Positions 9,161 through 16,900 of a stretch of DNA of 64,000 bases are shown in pieces. The position numbers were made by a program, and so were the translations under genes. The stretch is taken from contig OZ253953.1 in NCBI GenBank assembly GCA_965267335.1, positions 310,001 through 374,000 of the forward strand, written 5' to 3'. This DNA is from G965267335 sp965267335 (GTDB taxonomy: Bacteria; Bacteroidota; Bacteroidia; Cytophagales; JAAEPT01). Within the stretch, counting starts at the first letter, position 1. Each line of letters starts with the position of its first letter. Under the pieces are notes generated by a model. It worked only from the letters and a program-made list of their open reading frames with translations. It did not search any database and was not told where the DNA came from.

Positions 9161-9595
9161 TTATTTGATTTTAATCACCCTATTGTTTTTCACAACTTCT
9201 GACTTCGGAATAACCACATCAAGAATACCATTGGTATATTCTGCCCTTACAGCACTTTCATCTACATTTTCGGGAAGCCTGAACGATCTCTTAAAGGAAC
9301 CATAGTGGGTCTCCACCGTTTTGTATTTTGTCCCTTCGTCTTCGTTGCTGAACTTACGCTCACCTGAGATTGTTAATACTCTATCATCAATTTCAACGTT
9401 GATGTCTTTCTTATCTAAGCCAGGTACTGATACCTTGATTTCGTAATTCTTCTCCGACTCCAATACATCTACTGATGGGATGAAGTCCCTTTCATAAGAA
9501 TCATTGAAAAAGCTCTTACCGAAGAAGTCATCAAATAAGCTGTTGAAGCCTGATTTTGCTACGTGATTGTTTGGTTTATATTTTATTAGTGTCAT
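9161..9595 (-). CDS. Small heat shock protein, Hsp20/alpha-crystallin family
   Basis: The 144-residue product has a short N-terminal arm (FNSLFDDFFGKSF) followed by an alpha-crystallin domain (about 38-144), with SVPGLDKKDINVEID, SYGSFKRSFRLPE and the terminal YTNGILDVVIPK, equivalent to the AxxxGVL signature. These ATP-independent holdase chaperones bind unfolding cytoplasmic proteins and form oligomers. The length matches the family. It sits upstream of degP in the same orientation. A weak Bacteroidota-type promoter match lies at 9628-9655. No CIRCE element is visible in the leader. Confidence 0.93.
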   Translation of the reverse strand: MTLIKYKPNNHVAKSGFNSLFDDFFGKSFFNDSYERDFIPSVDVLESEKNYEIKVSVPGLDKKDINVEIDDRVLTISGERKFSNEDEGTKYKTVETHYGSFKRSFRLPENVDESAVRAEYTNGILDVVIPKSEVVKNNRVIKIK

Positions 9596-9627
9596 TTTTT
9601 AATGTTTTAGGTTGAACATGAAACTCA

Positions 9628-9655
9628 CAAATGGTATAGAGAATTTTGTACCAAC
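9628..9655 (-). promoter_or_regulatory. Weak promoter candidate for hsp20
   Basis: On the minus strand, TATACCATTTG (9638-9628) is one base longer than TAnnTTTG. A GTTGG element lies upstream (9655-9651). The spacing is approximate, so this is only a candidate. Confidence 0.3.
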
Positions 9656-9774
9656 GCTCGAAATCACAATTTTTTATGTCATTATGTCATTATTCAATGA
9701 AAATAGTCCGTCAAATCATTCAATATGTCTGCTTTAATGGTTGGTGAGATTACCAATGAATTTCATATGTTTGC

Positions 9775-11076
9775 ATGAAATCAACGGTTATGGGAAGTAA
9801 ATCGAATTTTTGGAAGGCTTTTGGCCCCGGGATCATGTTTGCGGGGACTTGTATTGGCGGATCACATTTGGTACAAAGCACAAGTGCCGGAGCCACTTAT
9901 GGTTTCGACTTGCTCTATCTCATTTTGTTGGCCAATTTATTGAAGTATCCCTTCTTCGAGTTTGCTTCCAGGTACACAAATGCCACTGGTGAATCCGTTT
10001 TAGAGGGTTATCAAAAATTGGGTCGATGGACACTTTATTTATATGCGGGCATCACTTTGCTTTCCATGTTTATTGTTACAGCAGCGATCGTCTCCTTAAC
10101 TGGAGGATTGCTAAATAACCTACTTGGGCTCGATAAAGAATTAGAAGTATGGAGCGTGTTAGGCATATCTATTATCGTATTGATGTTATTGGCTACAGGC
10201 AAATTCAACCTACTAGATCAAATGCTTAAGATTATCGGTATCGTTTTAGTAATCAGTGTTGTTTCGGCTACTCTGATGGTTCTCGTTGGGGGGCGTCCTT
10301 CTCCGGTAAACGGCTTTGTGGGTAAGGAGACTTATAGCCTGGAAGGCTTTGGCGCAATGATAACCTTGATGGGATGGATGCCAATGGGAGTAGATATGTC
10401 GGCATGGCATTCAATTTGGACGCAGGAACGCATTAAGCAAACCAAGTATCACCCCACATTGAAAGAAACTCTGGCTGATTTTAATATAGGCTATTTCATA
10501 ACTGTCTTTTTAGCTATTTGTTTTTTGACCCTGGGCGCATACGTGCTATATGGATCAAATGTACAGCTATCTCCAAATGGTGCCGAGTTTTCCAATCAGC
10601 TCGTCAATATGTTTACAGAAACCATTGGTTCCTGGAGTTACCTGATAATTGCTGCTGCTGCCTTTTCTACTATGTTTGGTACCAGCCTGACGTTGGTAGA
10701 TGGCTATGCCAGAAGTATGGACAGAGTCATAACCCTTCTAAAAAGGAAAACGGAAAACGACTCAAAAAACTCTTCTTATCGTAGTTGGCTACTAATAACG
10801 CTTGTTGGCGGCTTATTAATTGTACTCTTAGGTAAGTTTGTCAAGAGTGCTGAAGGGTTACCACTACTTAATTTTAGGCAACTGATTGATATTGCTACAG
10901 CCCTCTCATTTCTAATTGCACCAGTAGCTGCATATTTGAACTATAAGATTATTTATGGATTGCCTATGTCAGCTGAGTTTGTGCCCAAGAAAAGAATGAA
11001 GTATCTAGCAATCACTGGAATTATATTCCTGGCTGGCTTCAGTGCTGCTTATGTTTATTCCCTTGTTCTTAAATAA
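9775..11076 (+). CDS. Nramp-family (Nramp-related) metal transporter homologue
   Basis: The 433-residue integral membrane protein has about 11 hydrophobic segments. Its opening, FGPGIMFAGTCIGGSHLVQ, and ANLLKYPFF resemble Nramp TM1 and TM2. Canonical Nramp metal ligands are a DPGN motif in TM1 and MPH in TM6. Here TM1 has TCIGGSHL (residues 25-32) and TM6 has MPMGVDM (from Met202), so the known binding residues are not conserved. It therefore belongs with the Nramp-related branch and may carry a different cation or use another coupling mechanism. No MntR-like regulator lies nearby. The ATG at 9775 and a second ATG at 9790 are both usable starts. The tRNA gene follows 67 bp downstream. Confidence 0.82.
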   Translation: MKSTVMGSKSNFWKAFGPGIMFAGTCIGGSHLVQSTSAGATYGFDLLYLILLANLLKYPFFEFASRYTNATGESVLEGYQKLGRWTLYLYAGITLLSMFIVTAAIVSLTGGLLNNLLGLDKELEVWSVLGISIIVLMLLATGKFNLLDQMLKIIGIVLVISVVSATLMVLVGGRPSPVNGFVGKETYSLEGFGAMITLMGWMPMGVDMSAWHSIWTQERIKQTKYHPTLKETLADFNIGYFITVFLAICFLTLGAYVLYGSNVQLSPNGAEFSNQLVNMFTETIGSWSYLIIAAAAFSTMFGTSLTLVDGYARSMDRVITLLKRKTENDSKNSSYRSWLLITLVGGLLIVLLGKFVKSAEGLPLLNFRQLIDIATALSFLIAPVAAYLNYKIIYGLPMSAEFVPKKRMKYLAITGIIFLAGFSAAYVYSLVLK

Positions 11077-11090
11077 TTTTGCTTTTTCTG

Positions 11091-11121
11091 TTGAAATAAT
11101 TGTTTGTAAGTGCTAACATTG
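11091..11121 (+). promoter_or_regulatory. Candidate promoter of tRNA-Asn
   Basis: TTG (11091-11093) and TAACATTG (11114-11121, one mismatch to TAnnTTTG) are separated by 20 nt, the usual Bacteroidota spacing. The start would be near 11127. A perfect 7-bp inverted repeat, TCCCAAA/TTTGGGA (11125-11131 and 11134-11140), then lies just before the tRNA. Confidence 0.4.
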
Positions 11122-11143
11122 CAATCCCAAATTTTTGGGACAC

Positions 11144-11215
11144 TCCCCTGTAGCTCAGTGGTAGAGCAGTAGACTGTTAATCTATTGGCCGTAGGTTCAA
11201 ATCCTACCGGGGGAG
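11144..11215 (+). tRNA. tRNA-Asn (GTT anticodon)
   Basis: The 72-nt sequence folds into a complete cloverleaf. The acceptor stem TCCCCTG pairs with CGGGGGA (one G-U), the D stem is GCTC/GAGC, the anticodon stem is GTAGA/TCTAT with loop CTGTTAA (anticodon GTT at 11176-11178), and the T arm is GTAGG-TTCAAAT-CCTAC. The discriminator base is G. The CCA end is not encoded and would be added after transcription. A strong terminator begins 6 nt downstream. Confidence 0.97.
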
Positions 11216-11220
11216 CTTAG

Positions 11221-11251
11221 GCCTCTTAGAGAAATCTGAGAGGCTTTTTTT
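11221..11251 (+). terminator. Rho-independent terminator after tRNA-Asn
   Basis: A 10-bp stem with one G-U pair (GCCTCTTAGA, 11221-11230, with TCTGAGAGGC, 11235-11244) closes a GAAA loop and is followed by seven T (11245-11251). Confidence 0.93.
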
Positions 11252-11442
11252 ATTCTTCACTCCCTGACTAATACCTGAACTCCACTACGTTTAAAGGATG
11301 AATACTTCATTGGGGTTCCCGCTGTCAGTCTTATTATCAATTAAACTAGACCCGTTTTCCATACAATTTTATTCCCGTCTCTATGCATCCCACAGTCTTA
11401 TTTATGGATACTCTTGCTCATATTTAATGATTTCATTATACT

Positions 11443-12063
11443 TTGCTTGTGGATAGTTTAACTACGATAATCGGTGTCAGCATATTTATTCTCTTTGGGG
11501 TTCTGGCTATCATTATCGCAGGAGCACTAGCTGTCAGGGTCTTTGATGAAGCTCAGGGAACCAGAACGAGAAAAGCATTTCATTTTTTACTTAAAGCCTC
11601 CTATATCTCTTATGCTCTCTATTTATTAAATAGATGGGCAAATATACATGGGATCATTGGAGTGCTTATAGGCATACCAGTAATAATAGGCTTTGCTCAT
11701 CTGATATGGACATTGTTGGATGAGAGTGATCAAAAAAAGGCATCCGTCAAGGAAATTTCCAGAGAAAGAAAAACTAAAAATCCTTCCTTTAGTAAAAGAA
11801 AACTGCTGGTGCTGTTCAAAACAGTCCTACTACTCATACTAGGACTAATTCTGGGGGTATTCATAATAAAATGGACTAAGAATGCCGCTCCTCCAATCTT
11901 TATAATAGTCAATGTTGGTTATGTCATACTTCTATCAAGACTTTTAAGGAACTACTACAAGTCACACTTCAAAAAGAACCTACCTATGAAGCCTAGAAAA
12001 AGACCTGCACTACCGCCACAGGCACAGGCTGCAATTTTAGGAGGACAGAGAGTGAAAAAATAG
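11443..12063 (+). CDS. Hypothetical membrane protein, 206 aa
   Basis: I do not recognise a family. The product has about four to five hydrophobic segments (residues 8-30, 50-62, 70-90, 123-143, 150-165) separated by a basic linker (near 98-118) and ends in a Lys/Arg/Pro-rich tail (KPRKRPALPP), probably cytoplasmic. The start is TTG at 11443; GTG at 11449 is an equally possible start, and no in-frame ATG gives a comparable N-terminus. It stands alone after the tRNA-Asn terminator. A weak terminator-like sequence (GCCTCT 12150-12155 and AGAGGC 12181-12186, then six T) lies 86 bp downstream. The 191 bp between the tRNA terminator and this gene show nothing else. Confidence 0.6.
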   Translation: MLVDSLTTIIGVSIFILFGVLAIIIAGALAVRVFDEAQGTRTRKAFHFLLKASYISYALYLLNRWANIHGIIGVLIGIPVIIGFAHLIWTLLDESDQKKASVKEISRERKTKNPSFSKRKLLVLFKTVLLLILGLILGVFIIKWTKNAAPPIFIIVNVGYVILLSRLLRNYYKSHFKKNLPMKPRKRPALPPQAQAAILGGQRVKK

Positions 12064-12263
12064 ATCCGAATCCGCAAATAGAATTAACCACGGACATACT
12101 ATTTATATCAAACCGGAGTTTCGCGTTAATCTATACAATTAAGGGTCCTGCCTCTATATTTACAGAGCAAGAATAGCCGGAGAGGCTTTTTTATTTCCAA
12201 TTATGAAATTCCTATTTGTGAGAACAAAACGTCTGCGTAAATTAGCTTAAACACATCAATCAT

Positions 12264-12446
12264 ATGGGAATATTCTACATCGGAAGCAAAGTACGGCTCA
12301 ACTCAGGAGGTCCTGTGATGACCGTAAGAAAATATGATACCGACCAATACACTGCTAAAGACCAAATGGTAGTTTGCGATTGGTTTAACAACAATAATGA
12401 GCTAAAAACCGGCACCTTTCACGAAACACAGCTTACAGAAGTCTGA
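12264..12446 (+). CDS. DUF2158/YodC-like small protein
   Basis: The 60-residue protein starts MGIFYIGSKVRLNSGGPVMT and has the DUF2158 (YodC) pattern: a short SH3-like beta segment with VRLxSGGPxMTV, then VVCDWFNNN and GTFHETQLTEV near the end. The molecular function of the family is unknown. The length matches the family and the frame is intact. It probably stands alone. Directly downstream is a palindromic repeat and then a broken copy of the same C-terminus at 12580-12615, showing that a second family member existed here. Confidence 0.8.
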   Translation: MGIFYIGSKVRLNSGGPVMTVRKYDTDQYTAKDQMVVCDWFNNNNELKTGTFHETQLTEV

Positions 12447-12454
12447 AGCAAAAA

Positions 12455-12579
12455 GGGACTGCCTCAAAAGACAATTAATGCGGTCATTTCGAAGTATCGA
12501 GCAATCTTATTTAACTGAAAAATAGGTTTTTATAACGGTTAGATTTCTCCCGAATGGTCGAAATGACACCTTTTGAGAC
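12455..12579. repeat. ~125-bp palindromic (MITE/REP-like) element
   Basis: Terminal arms GCCTCAAAAG (12461-12470) and CTTTTGAGAC (12570-12579) are inverted repeats matching at 9 of 10 bases. Subterminal GTCATTTCGA (12483-12492) and TCGAAATGAC (12558-12567) match at 10 of 10. It is non-coding. Its boundaries are inferred from the arms and the adjoining gene fragment; no obvious short target-site duplication was found. Elements of this look (TCAAAAG plus GTCATTTCGA) recur in Bacteroidota genomes to my knowledge, but the copy number here is unknown. Confidence 0.6.
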
Positions 12580-12615
12580 GGTACCTTTCACAAAACACAA
12601 CTCACTGAGGTATAG
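12580..12615 (+). pseudogene. Remnant of a second DUF2158/YodC-like gene (C-terminal 11 codons plus stop)
   Basis: GGTACCTTTCAC and the bases after it, to TAG at 12615, translate to GTFHKTQLTEV, matching the intact neighbour's GTFHETQLTEV at 10 of 11 residues. Most of the differing bases are at synonymous third positions. The upstream frame hits TGA (12574-12576) inside the repeat element, so everything 5' of this point is lost. Confidence 0.65.
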
Positions 12616-12618
12616 AAC

Positions 12619-12648
12619 AAAAAAAACCCAACCGCTCTCGCGAATGGG
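12619..12648 (-). terminator. Rho-independent terminator after porV
   Basis: On the minus strand CCCA (12648-12645) and TGGG (12630-12627) form the base of a hairpin. Inside it is CGC-GAGA-GCG with a 2x2 mismatch between the two stems, followed by eight U (12626-12619). It ends the porU-porV unit 22 bp after the porV stop. Confidence 0.75.
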
Positions 12649-12670
12649 CTTCTTATCTTTAATCTTTTCT

Positions 12671-13954
12671 CTAATTCCCAGTTGAAGATTCTATCTGCTT
12701 GGTTCGCTCAAAGTTAAACGCCAATGAAAATCTTAACGTCTCGGCCAGGGGGTGGTTTTGCCTTTGCGGTATCAGATAGGCAAAATCAAACGCTGTCACT
12801 TTGTAGCGGATTCCTACTCCTAACGTGAAGTACTTTCTGTTTCCTTTATTCGCATTTTCAGAAAAATATCCTGCTCTTACCGCAAGCAAATTATCGTACC
12901 AGTACTCCGCACCCACGGAAATTATAAACTCCTGCATTTCTTCCTTGAAACCTCCCGGTGCATCAGTAAATGAACCGAATACTCCTTGCAAAAACGATCT
13001 GTCGGGATTCTTTCCGGCAACAATGATTTTATCTCCATTGGTATCTACTGAGTCTGATCCATCATCGGTTTGCAGGTATACAGGTGGTGTAGGTACCAAT
13101 AGCTTATTTACATCAACGGAAAGTGATACCCTGTTGTGATCATCTACATCTATACTTCCTGAAGTCCCTAACCGAAGATTAGTCGGAATAAAATCTGCCT
13201 GATCATTATTAGTGTATGATATTTTTGCACCTAGGTTGGATATTACCGCCCCCCAGGACCATTTTAGTCCACCATAGTCTGCCAGGACAGTAGGAAAATG
13301 GTTTTTGTAAAATATGCCTACATCGACTGCTGCGGTATTTCCTGGCTTGGAGGTTGTACCTCCCGAACCACCAATCTGCAGATTACCTGACAGGTTGGAG
13401 TGGATAAATTTCATTCCGGCCGAGATACTGAACTTCTCACTTAACTTTCTTGAATATGCCGTTCCGAAGCTAAATTCCTTTGGGTTGAAGTCTTTGATCA
13501 ATTCACCGTTTTCATCCCTGAACTGCATATCACCTAAATCAAAGTAGGTCAAGGAAAAAGCTAACACCTCTTCTTTTCTTAACCTTCTAAAACCCACCAG
13601 GTTGGTGATATACATATCGTTAACCAGTCTTTTCAACCAAGGGGTAAATGAAATTGAAAAACCCATATCCAACGGCTTGGGAGGGTTAAGCGCGCTTCCT
13701 TCCGTCTCTATGAATACAAGTTTTGCCGGATTCCAATGTATTGAGTAGATATCCGGTGAAGTTGCGGCTCCTATATCTGCCATCCCTCCGCCTCTGGCAT
13801 CGGGTGAAATTGTAAGAAAAGGAACTGCTGTTGTTATAATTCTATTTCCGTCCTGCCCAAGTGGATCATCATCAAAGGACGCTTGTGAAAACCCATTGAA
13901 AGAAACTACCATTCCCATCAAAACCGCCCCAAATATTTTAATTCTATTCGTCAT
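12671..13954 (-). CDS. porV: Type IX secretion system outer membrane protein PorV
   Basis: This 427-residue form starts at the ATG at 13954, giving a signal peptide that ends near NGFSQA. A TTG 21 bp upstream extends the frame but adds a non-signal tail and lies in a promoter-like sequence. The mature start, with TAVPFLTISPDARGGGMADI and YSIHWNPAKL, is characteristic of PorV (LptO). This 14-stranded FadL-like outer membrane barrel collects T9SS cargo from the translocon and carries it to the PorU sortase. The alternating beta-strand pattern and the C-terminal region RQNHPLAETLRFSLAFNFE fit. porU lies directly upstream, the known gene order in Bacteroidota. Confidence 0.93.
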   Translation of the reverse strand: MTNRIKIFGAVLMGMVVSFNGFSQASFDDDPLGQDGNRIITTAVPFLTISPDARGGGMADIGAATSPDIYSIHWNPAKLVFIETEGSALNPPKPLDMGFSISFTPWLKRLVNDMYITNLVGFRRLRKEEVLAFSLTYFDLGDMQFRDENGELIKDFNPKEFSFGTAYSRKLSEKFSISAGMKFIHSNLSGNLQIGGSGGTTSKPGNTAAVDVGIFYKNHFPTVLADYGGLKWSWGAVISNLGAKISYTNNDQADFIPTNLRLGTSGSIDVDDHNRVSLSVDVNKLLVPTPPVYLQTDDGSDSVDTNGDKIIVAGKNPDRSFLQGVFGSFTDAPGGFKEEMQEFIISVGAEYWYDNLLAVRAGYFSENANKGNRKYFTLGVGIRYKVTAFDFAYLIPQRQNHPLAETLRFSLAFNFERTKQIESSTGN

Positions 13955-13972
13955 GTCAACTGTATAAACCTT

Positions 13973-13980
13973 CAAATATA
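13973..13980 (-). promoter_or_regulatory. Possible internal -7 element for porV
   Basis: TATATTTG on the minus strand is an exact TAnnTTTG match in the 37 bp between the porU stop and the porV ATG at 13954. It could give porV its own transcript beside read-through from porU. No clear -33 element is seen. Confidence 0.35.
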
Positions 13981-13991
13981 TTACTAATGCT

Positions 13992-16900
13992 CTAATTTAG
14001 TATTACAAGTCGCTGTATTTTATAATTCTTAGAGCCATCGGTCATGGAACGCACGTTCACTTTATAAACGTATACTCCTTTACCGATTTTATCACCAAAC
14101 TCATCTGTGCCGTTCCATGTAATGCTTGAAATATGTGCCGGGCTACCGAATGTGCTAGAATTTAATGTCCTGATCAACCTTCCACTGATGGTATATATCT
14201 GAATCTGTATGTCCAGATCATCACCAGCCCTATTGTGGTCAAAATGAAATTCTGTGTTAGTAGTAAACGGGTTCGGATAATTCAAAACGTTCTGCAACGC
14301 TACCTCGGCATCATTGGCTACGACAAATTCGATATAGTCTTCACCCGAATTATTATGTGTATCCCAGGCCTTTACACGCAATGAATGATTGCCTTCAGCA
14401 AGTTCATTAAACGGATATTCCACCTTTCCTGCGGTATAATCGTCCAGCTCCGTAGTATAGAAATCATTCATTACAAATATATCATCTTCATTTCCATCCA
14501 GAATGGCAGTAATCTCATGACCAATACCAGCATTGGAGATATTAATACCATTGTCATCTGTCAACTTCGCAATAAGGGTTGTGTTAGTTCCCGTTTGGCC
14601 ACCAAACACAAACGATTCATCATCCATAAACAAATCGACCATAGGCGGTGTATCATCAGCCGCCACACTATCTGCTGAGCCTCCGATAATCACATTCTGA
14701 TGAACCCCGTGCGCATCAATAAGGTCGACTCCGGTTTTAGCATAGAGACTTATTTTTCCAAAATCGAGCTGATAAGAAATGTCCTTTGGAACAACAAAAG
14801 TGAATGAGAATTGTCCATTGGACACTGTTGCCAATCCTTCATAAATAATATTATCCTGAGTTGTGAAGTTGAATGTTGCTCCTTCGTTTCCTAGTGTCGT
14901 TACATCTGCAGACTTGTCAAAAATAGTGGCATATAGTTCTCCACTATAATTGTTAAGCAATACCCCTGAACGCGACCTGACTTCTCCGGAAATGGTTACG
15001 GTCCCCAATGCTTTCAAAGTGTCAGGGGTAGCAGTGACAGTACTATCATTAATTTTAGTAATGACCACCTCTTTGTCCGGATAAGCTAATGTCAAAGATG
15101 GGTCTCCAAGCAAAGAGAAATTTCTGTTATTTATATCGTAAAGCGCTGCCGGTTCATTTTTGGCCTGCCTGATTACATCTCCCAATGTAGGCATGATAGA
15201 ATCACTAATCGGTTCGAAAACATAATCATAAACTGCCGCATTCATATCAAGATTGGAGAAAGCGAATACGGCCCGTGTTGTTGTCACAAGGGCAATAGCA
15301 CCACCATTGGGGTTCAGTAATAAATTTTCGGCACCGCTGAACTTTTCCGGATTGTCATATCTTCCAAATTCACAGGTTGCCGTTACAAACAATGGCAGCT
15401 TATTGATATTGGTGAATTTATTGATCTGGCTCGTAGTCAGCACAGCTTCCTGAGCCCAGCCCGTACCTCCACCATGACCTGTGTAGTTCATAATCAGTGT
15501 TCCCCGAGCCATTGCCAAATCCAGTGCTTCGTTGCTTTCAGGTGCTATCTCACCACTAGGAGATGAGAGCTGCACATAAGCATCCAGGTATATTTTCTTC
15601 AGATTATAAACCGGATAGTTGGTTTGGATATCTTGCGAGTGAATTTCTGCATGATTCATATGTAAGACGCCATCTCCATCATCGGCAACGAAAGTCACTC
15701 TGTTCTGCCAGTTACCAAGATTGGAAATGTCAGTGGTGTACTTGATAATTTTATCAACCGCTGTTTGCGCTTGCGAATTATCAGCAACTGGTAATCTTCC
15801 CACACCAATATCTAACAAATAATCACCGGAAGGATCTTCATTCCAATAACCTTCTGAGTCATCAAGGAAACCGAAGTAATCATCAGATGAATAGCTATCA
15901 ATATTATGAAGTGACTGACGTGACTCATACACAGGCACGTAATTGGTATTACCGGAAAGTCGGCTCTTATAATCATAAGAAGCATCACCAAACAGCAACA
16001 GGTATCTTAAGGAGTCTGTGGCTGTACTGCGATCATAAAGCATTTTTGCAAAATCCCTGATTGCAGTAATGTCCTGTGCTCCTGATGAAAATTCGTTGTA
16101 TACCTGACTTGTGGTTACTACCTCTGTAGACATACCAAGAGTATTTTCTTTAAAATTAGCTAGCTGCTGGGCTTCACTCAGGAAGTTGGGGTGCGCCACA
16201 ATTAACAAAGTTGGAGAAGTGGTGATGCCATGTAAATCCTGGTTAGCCACCTGCCCGACATACCCCGGAGAAGGGAAGGATGATCCTGTCCATACAATGT
16301 ACTCTCTTATTGAGTCAGAATTGGCGATGAATGTAGCAGTGCTTCCACCAAGTGTATACAGCTGTTTAGTTATATTATTTAAGTCGGTAATATCCCAAAT
16401 CGTGGCAGCAGAAGTCATACTACTCACCTGAAACTCTGTGGTTGATTCGTTGACACTCGCTATCGACCGGAAAGTAGTTGAAGTACCTGACAGTCTTAAC
16501 GCACGTTCAGTGTGTACCTCTATATAATCCAGATAACCTATAGATGCTGAAGATGATCCCTTATTGAATGTAAGATCAATACTTAAAGAGGAGGATGATC
16601 CTAAAGTATTTTCATTAACCGTATAGGTTTGAGTGACTTGCTTCCCCTTCACACCGTAACTTCCTGTTGTCGGATAAGGAGCCCCAATACTTAAGTTGCT
16701 TTGTGATACACCGTTAAATGAAACGCTAAATGAACTTGAAGATGTAGCCGAGGACATAACACTAATGATTACATCCATCTCGCTGTTTTCCATGACATCG
16801 CTAAGTCCAAAATTATAAGAGCGATTGAGGGTAAAGTTGAATATATCTCCATACCATTCTCGTCCGGTACGCAAAAAACTAGTGGCATCCTGCTCCAGAA

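Noticed and set aside
12150..12192. GCCTCT...AGAGGC followed by six T, resembling the tRNA-Asn terminator
   Set aside because: The loop of 25 nt is long and the stem only 6 bp. It could be a weak terminator of the membrane-protein gene but is not strong enough to list.
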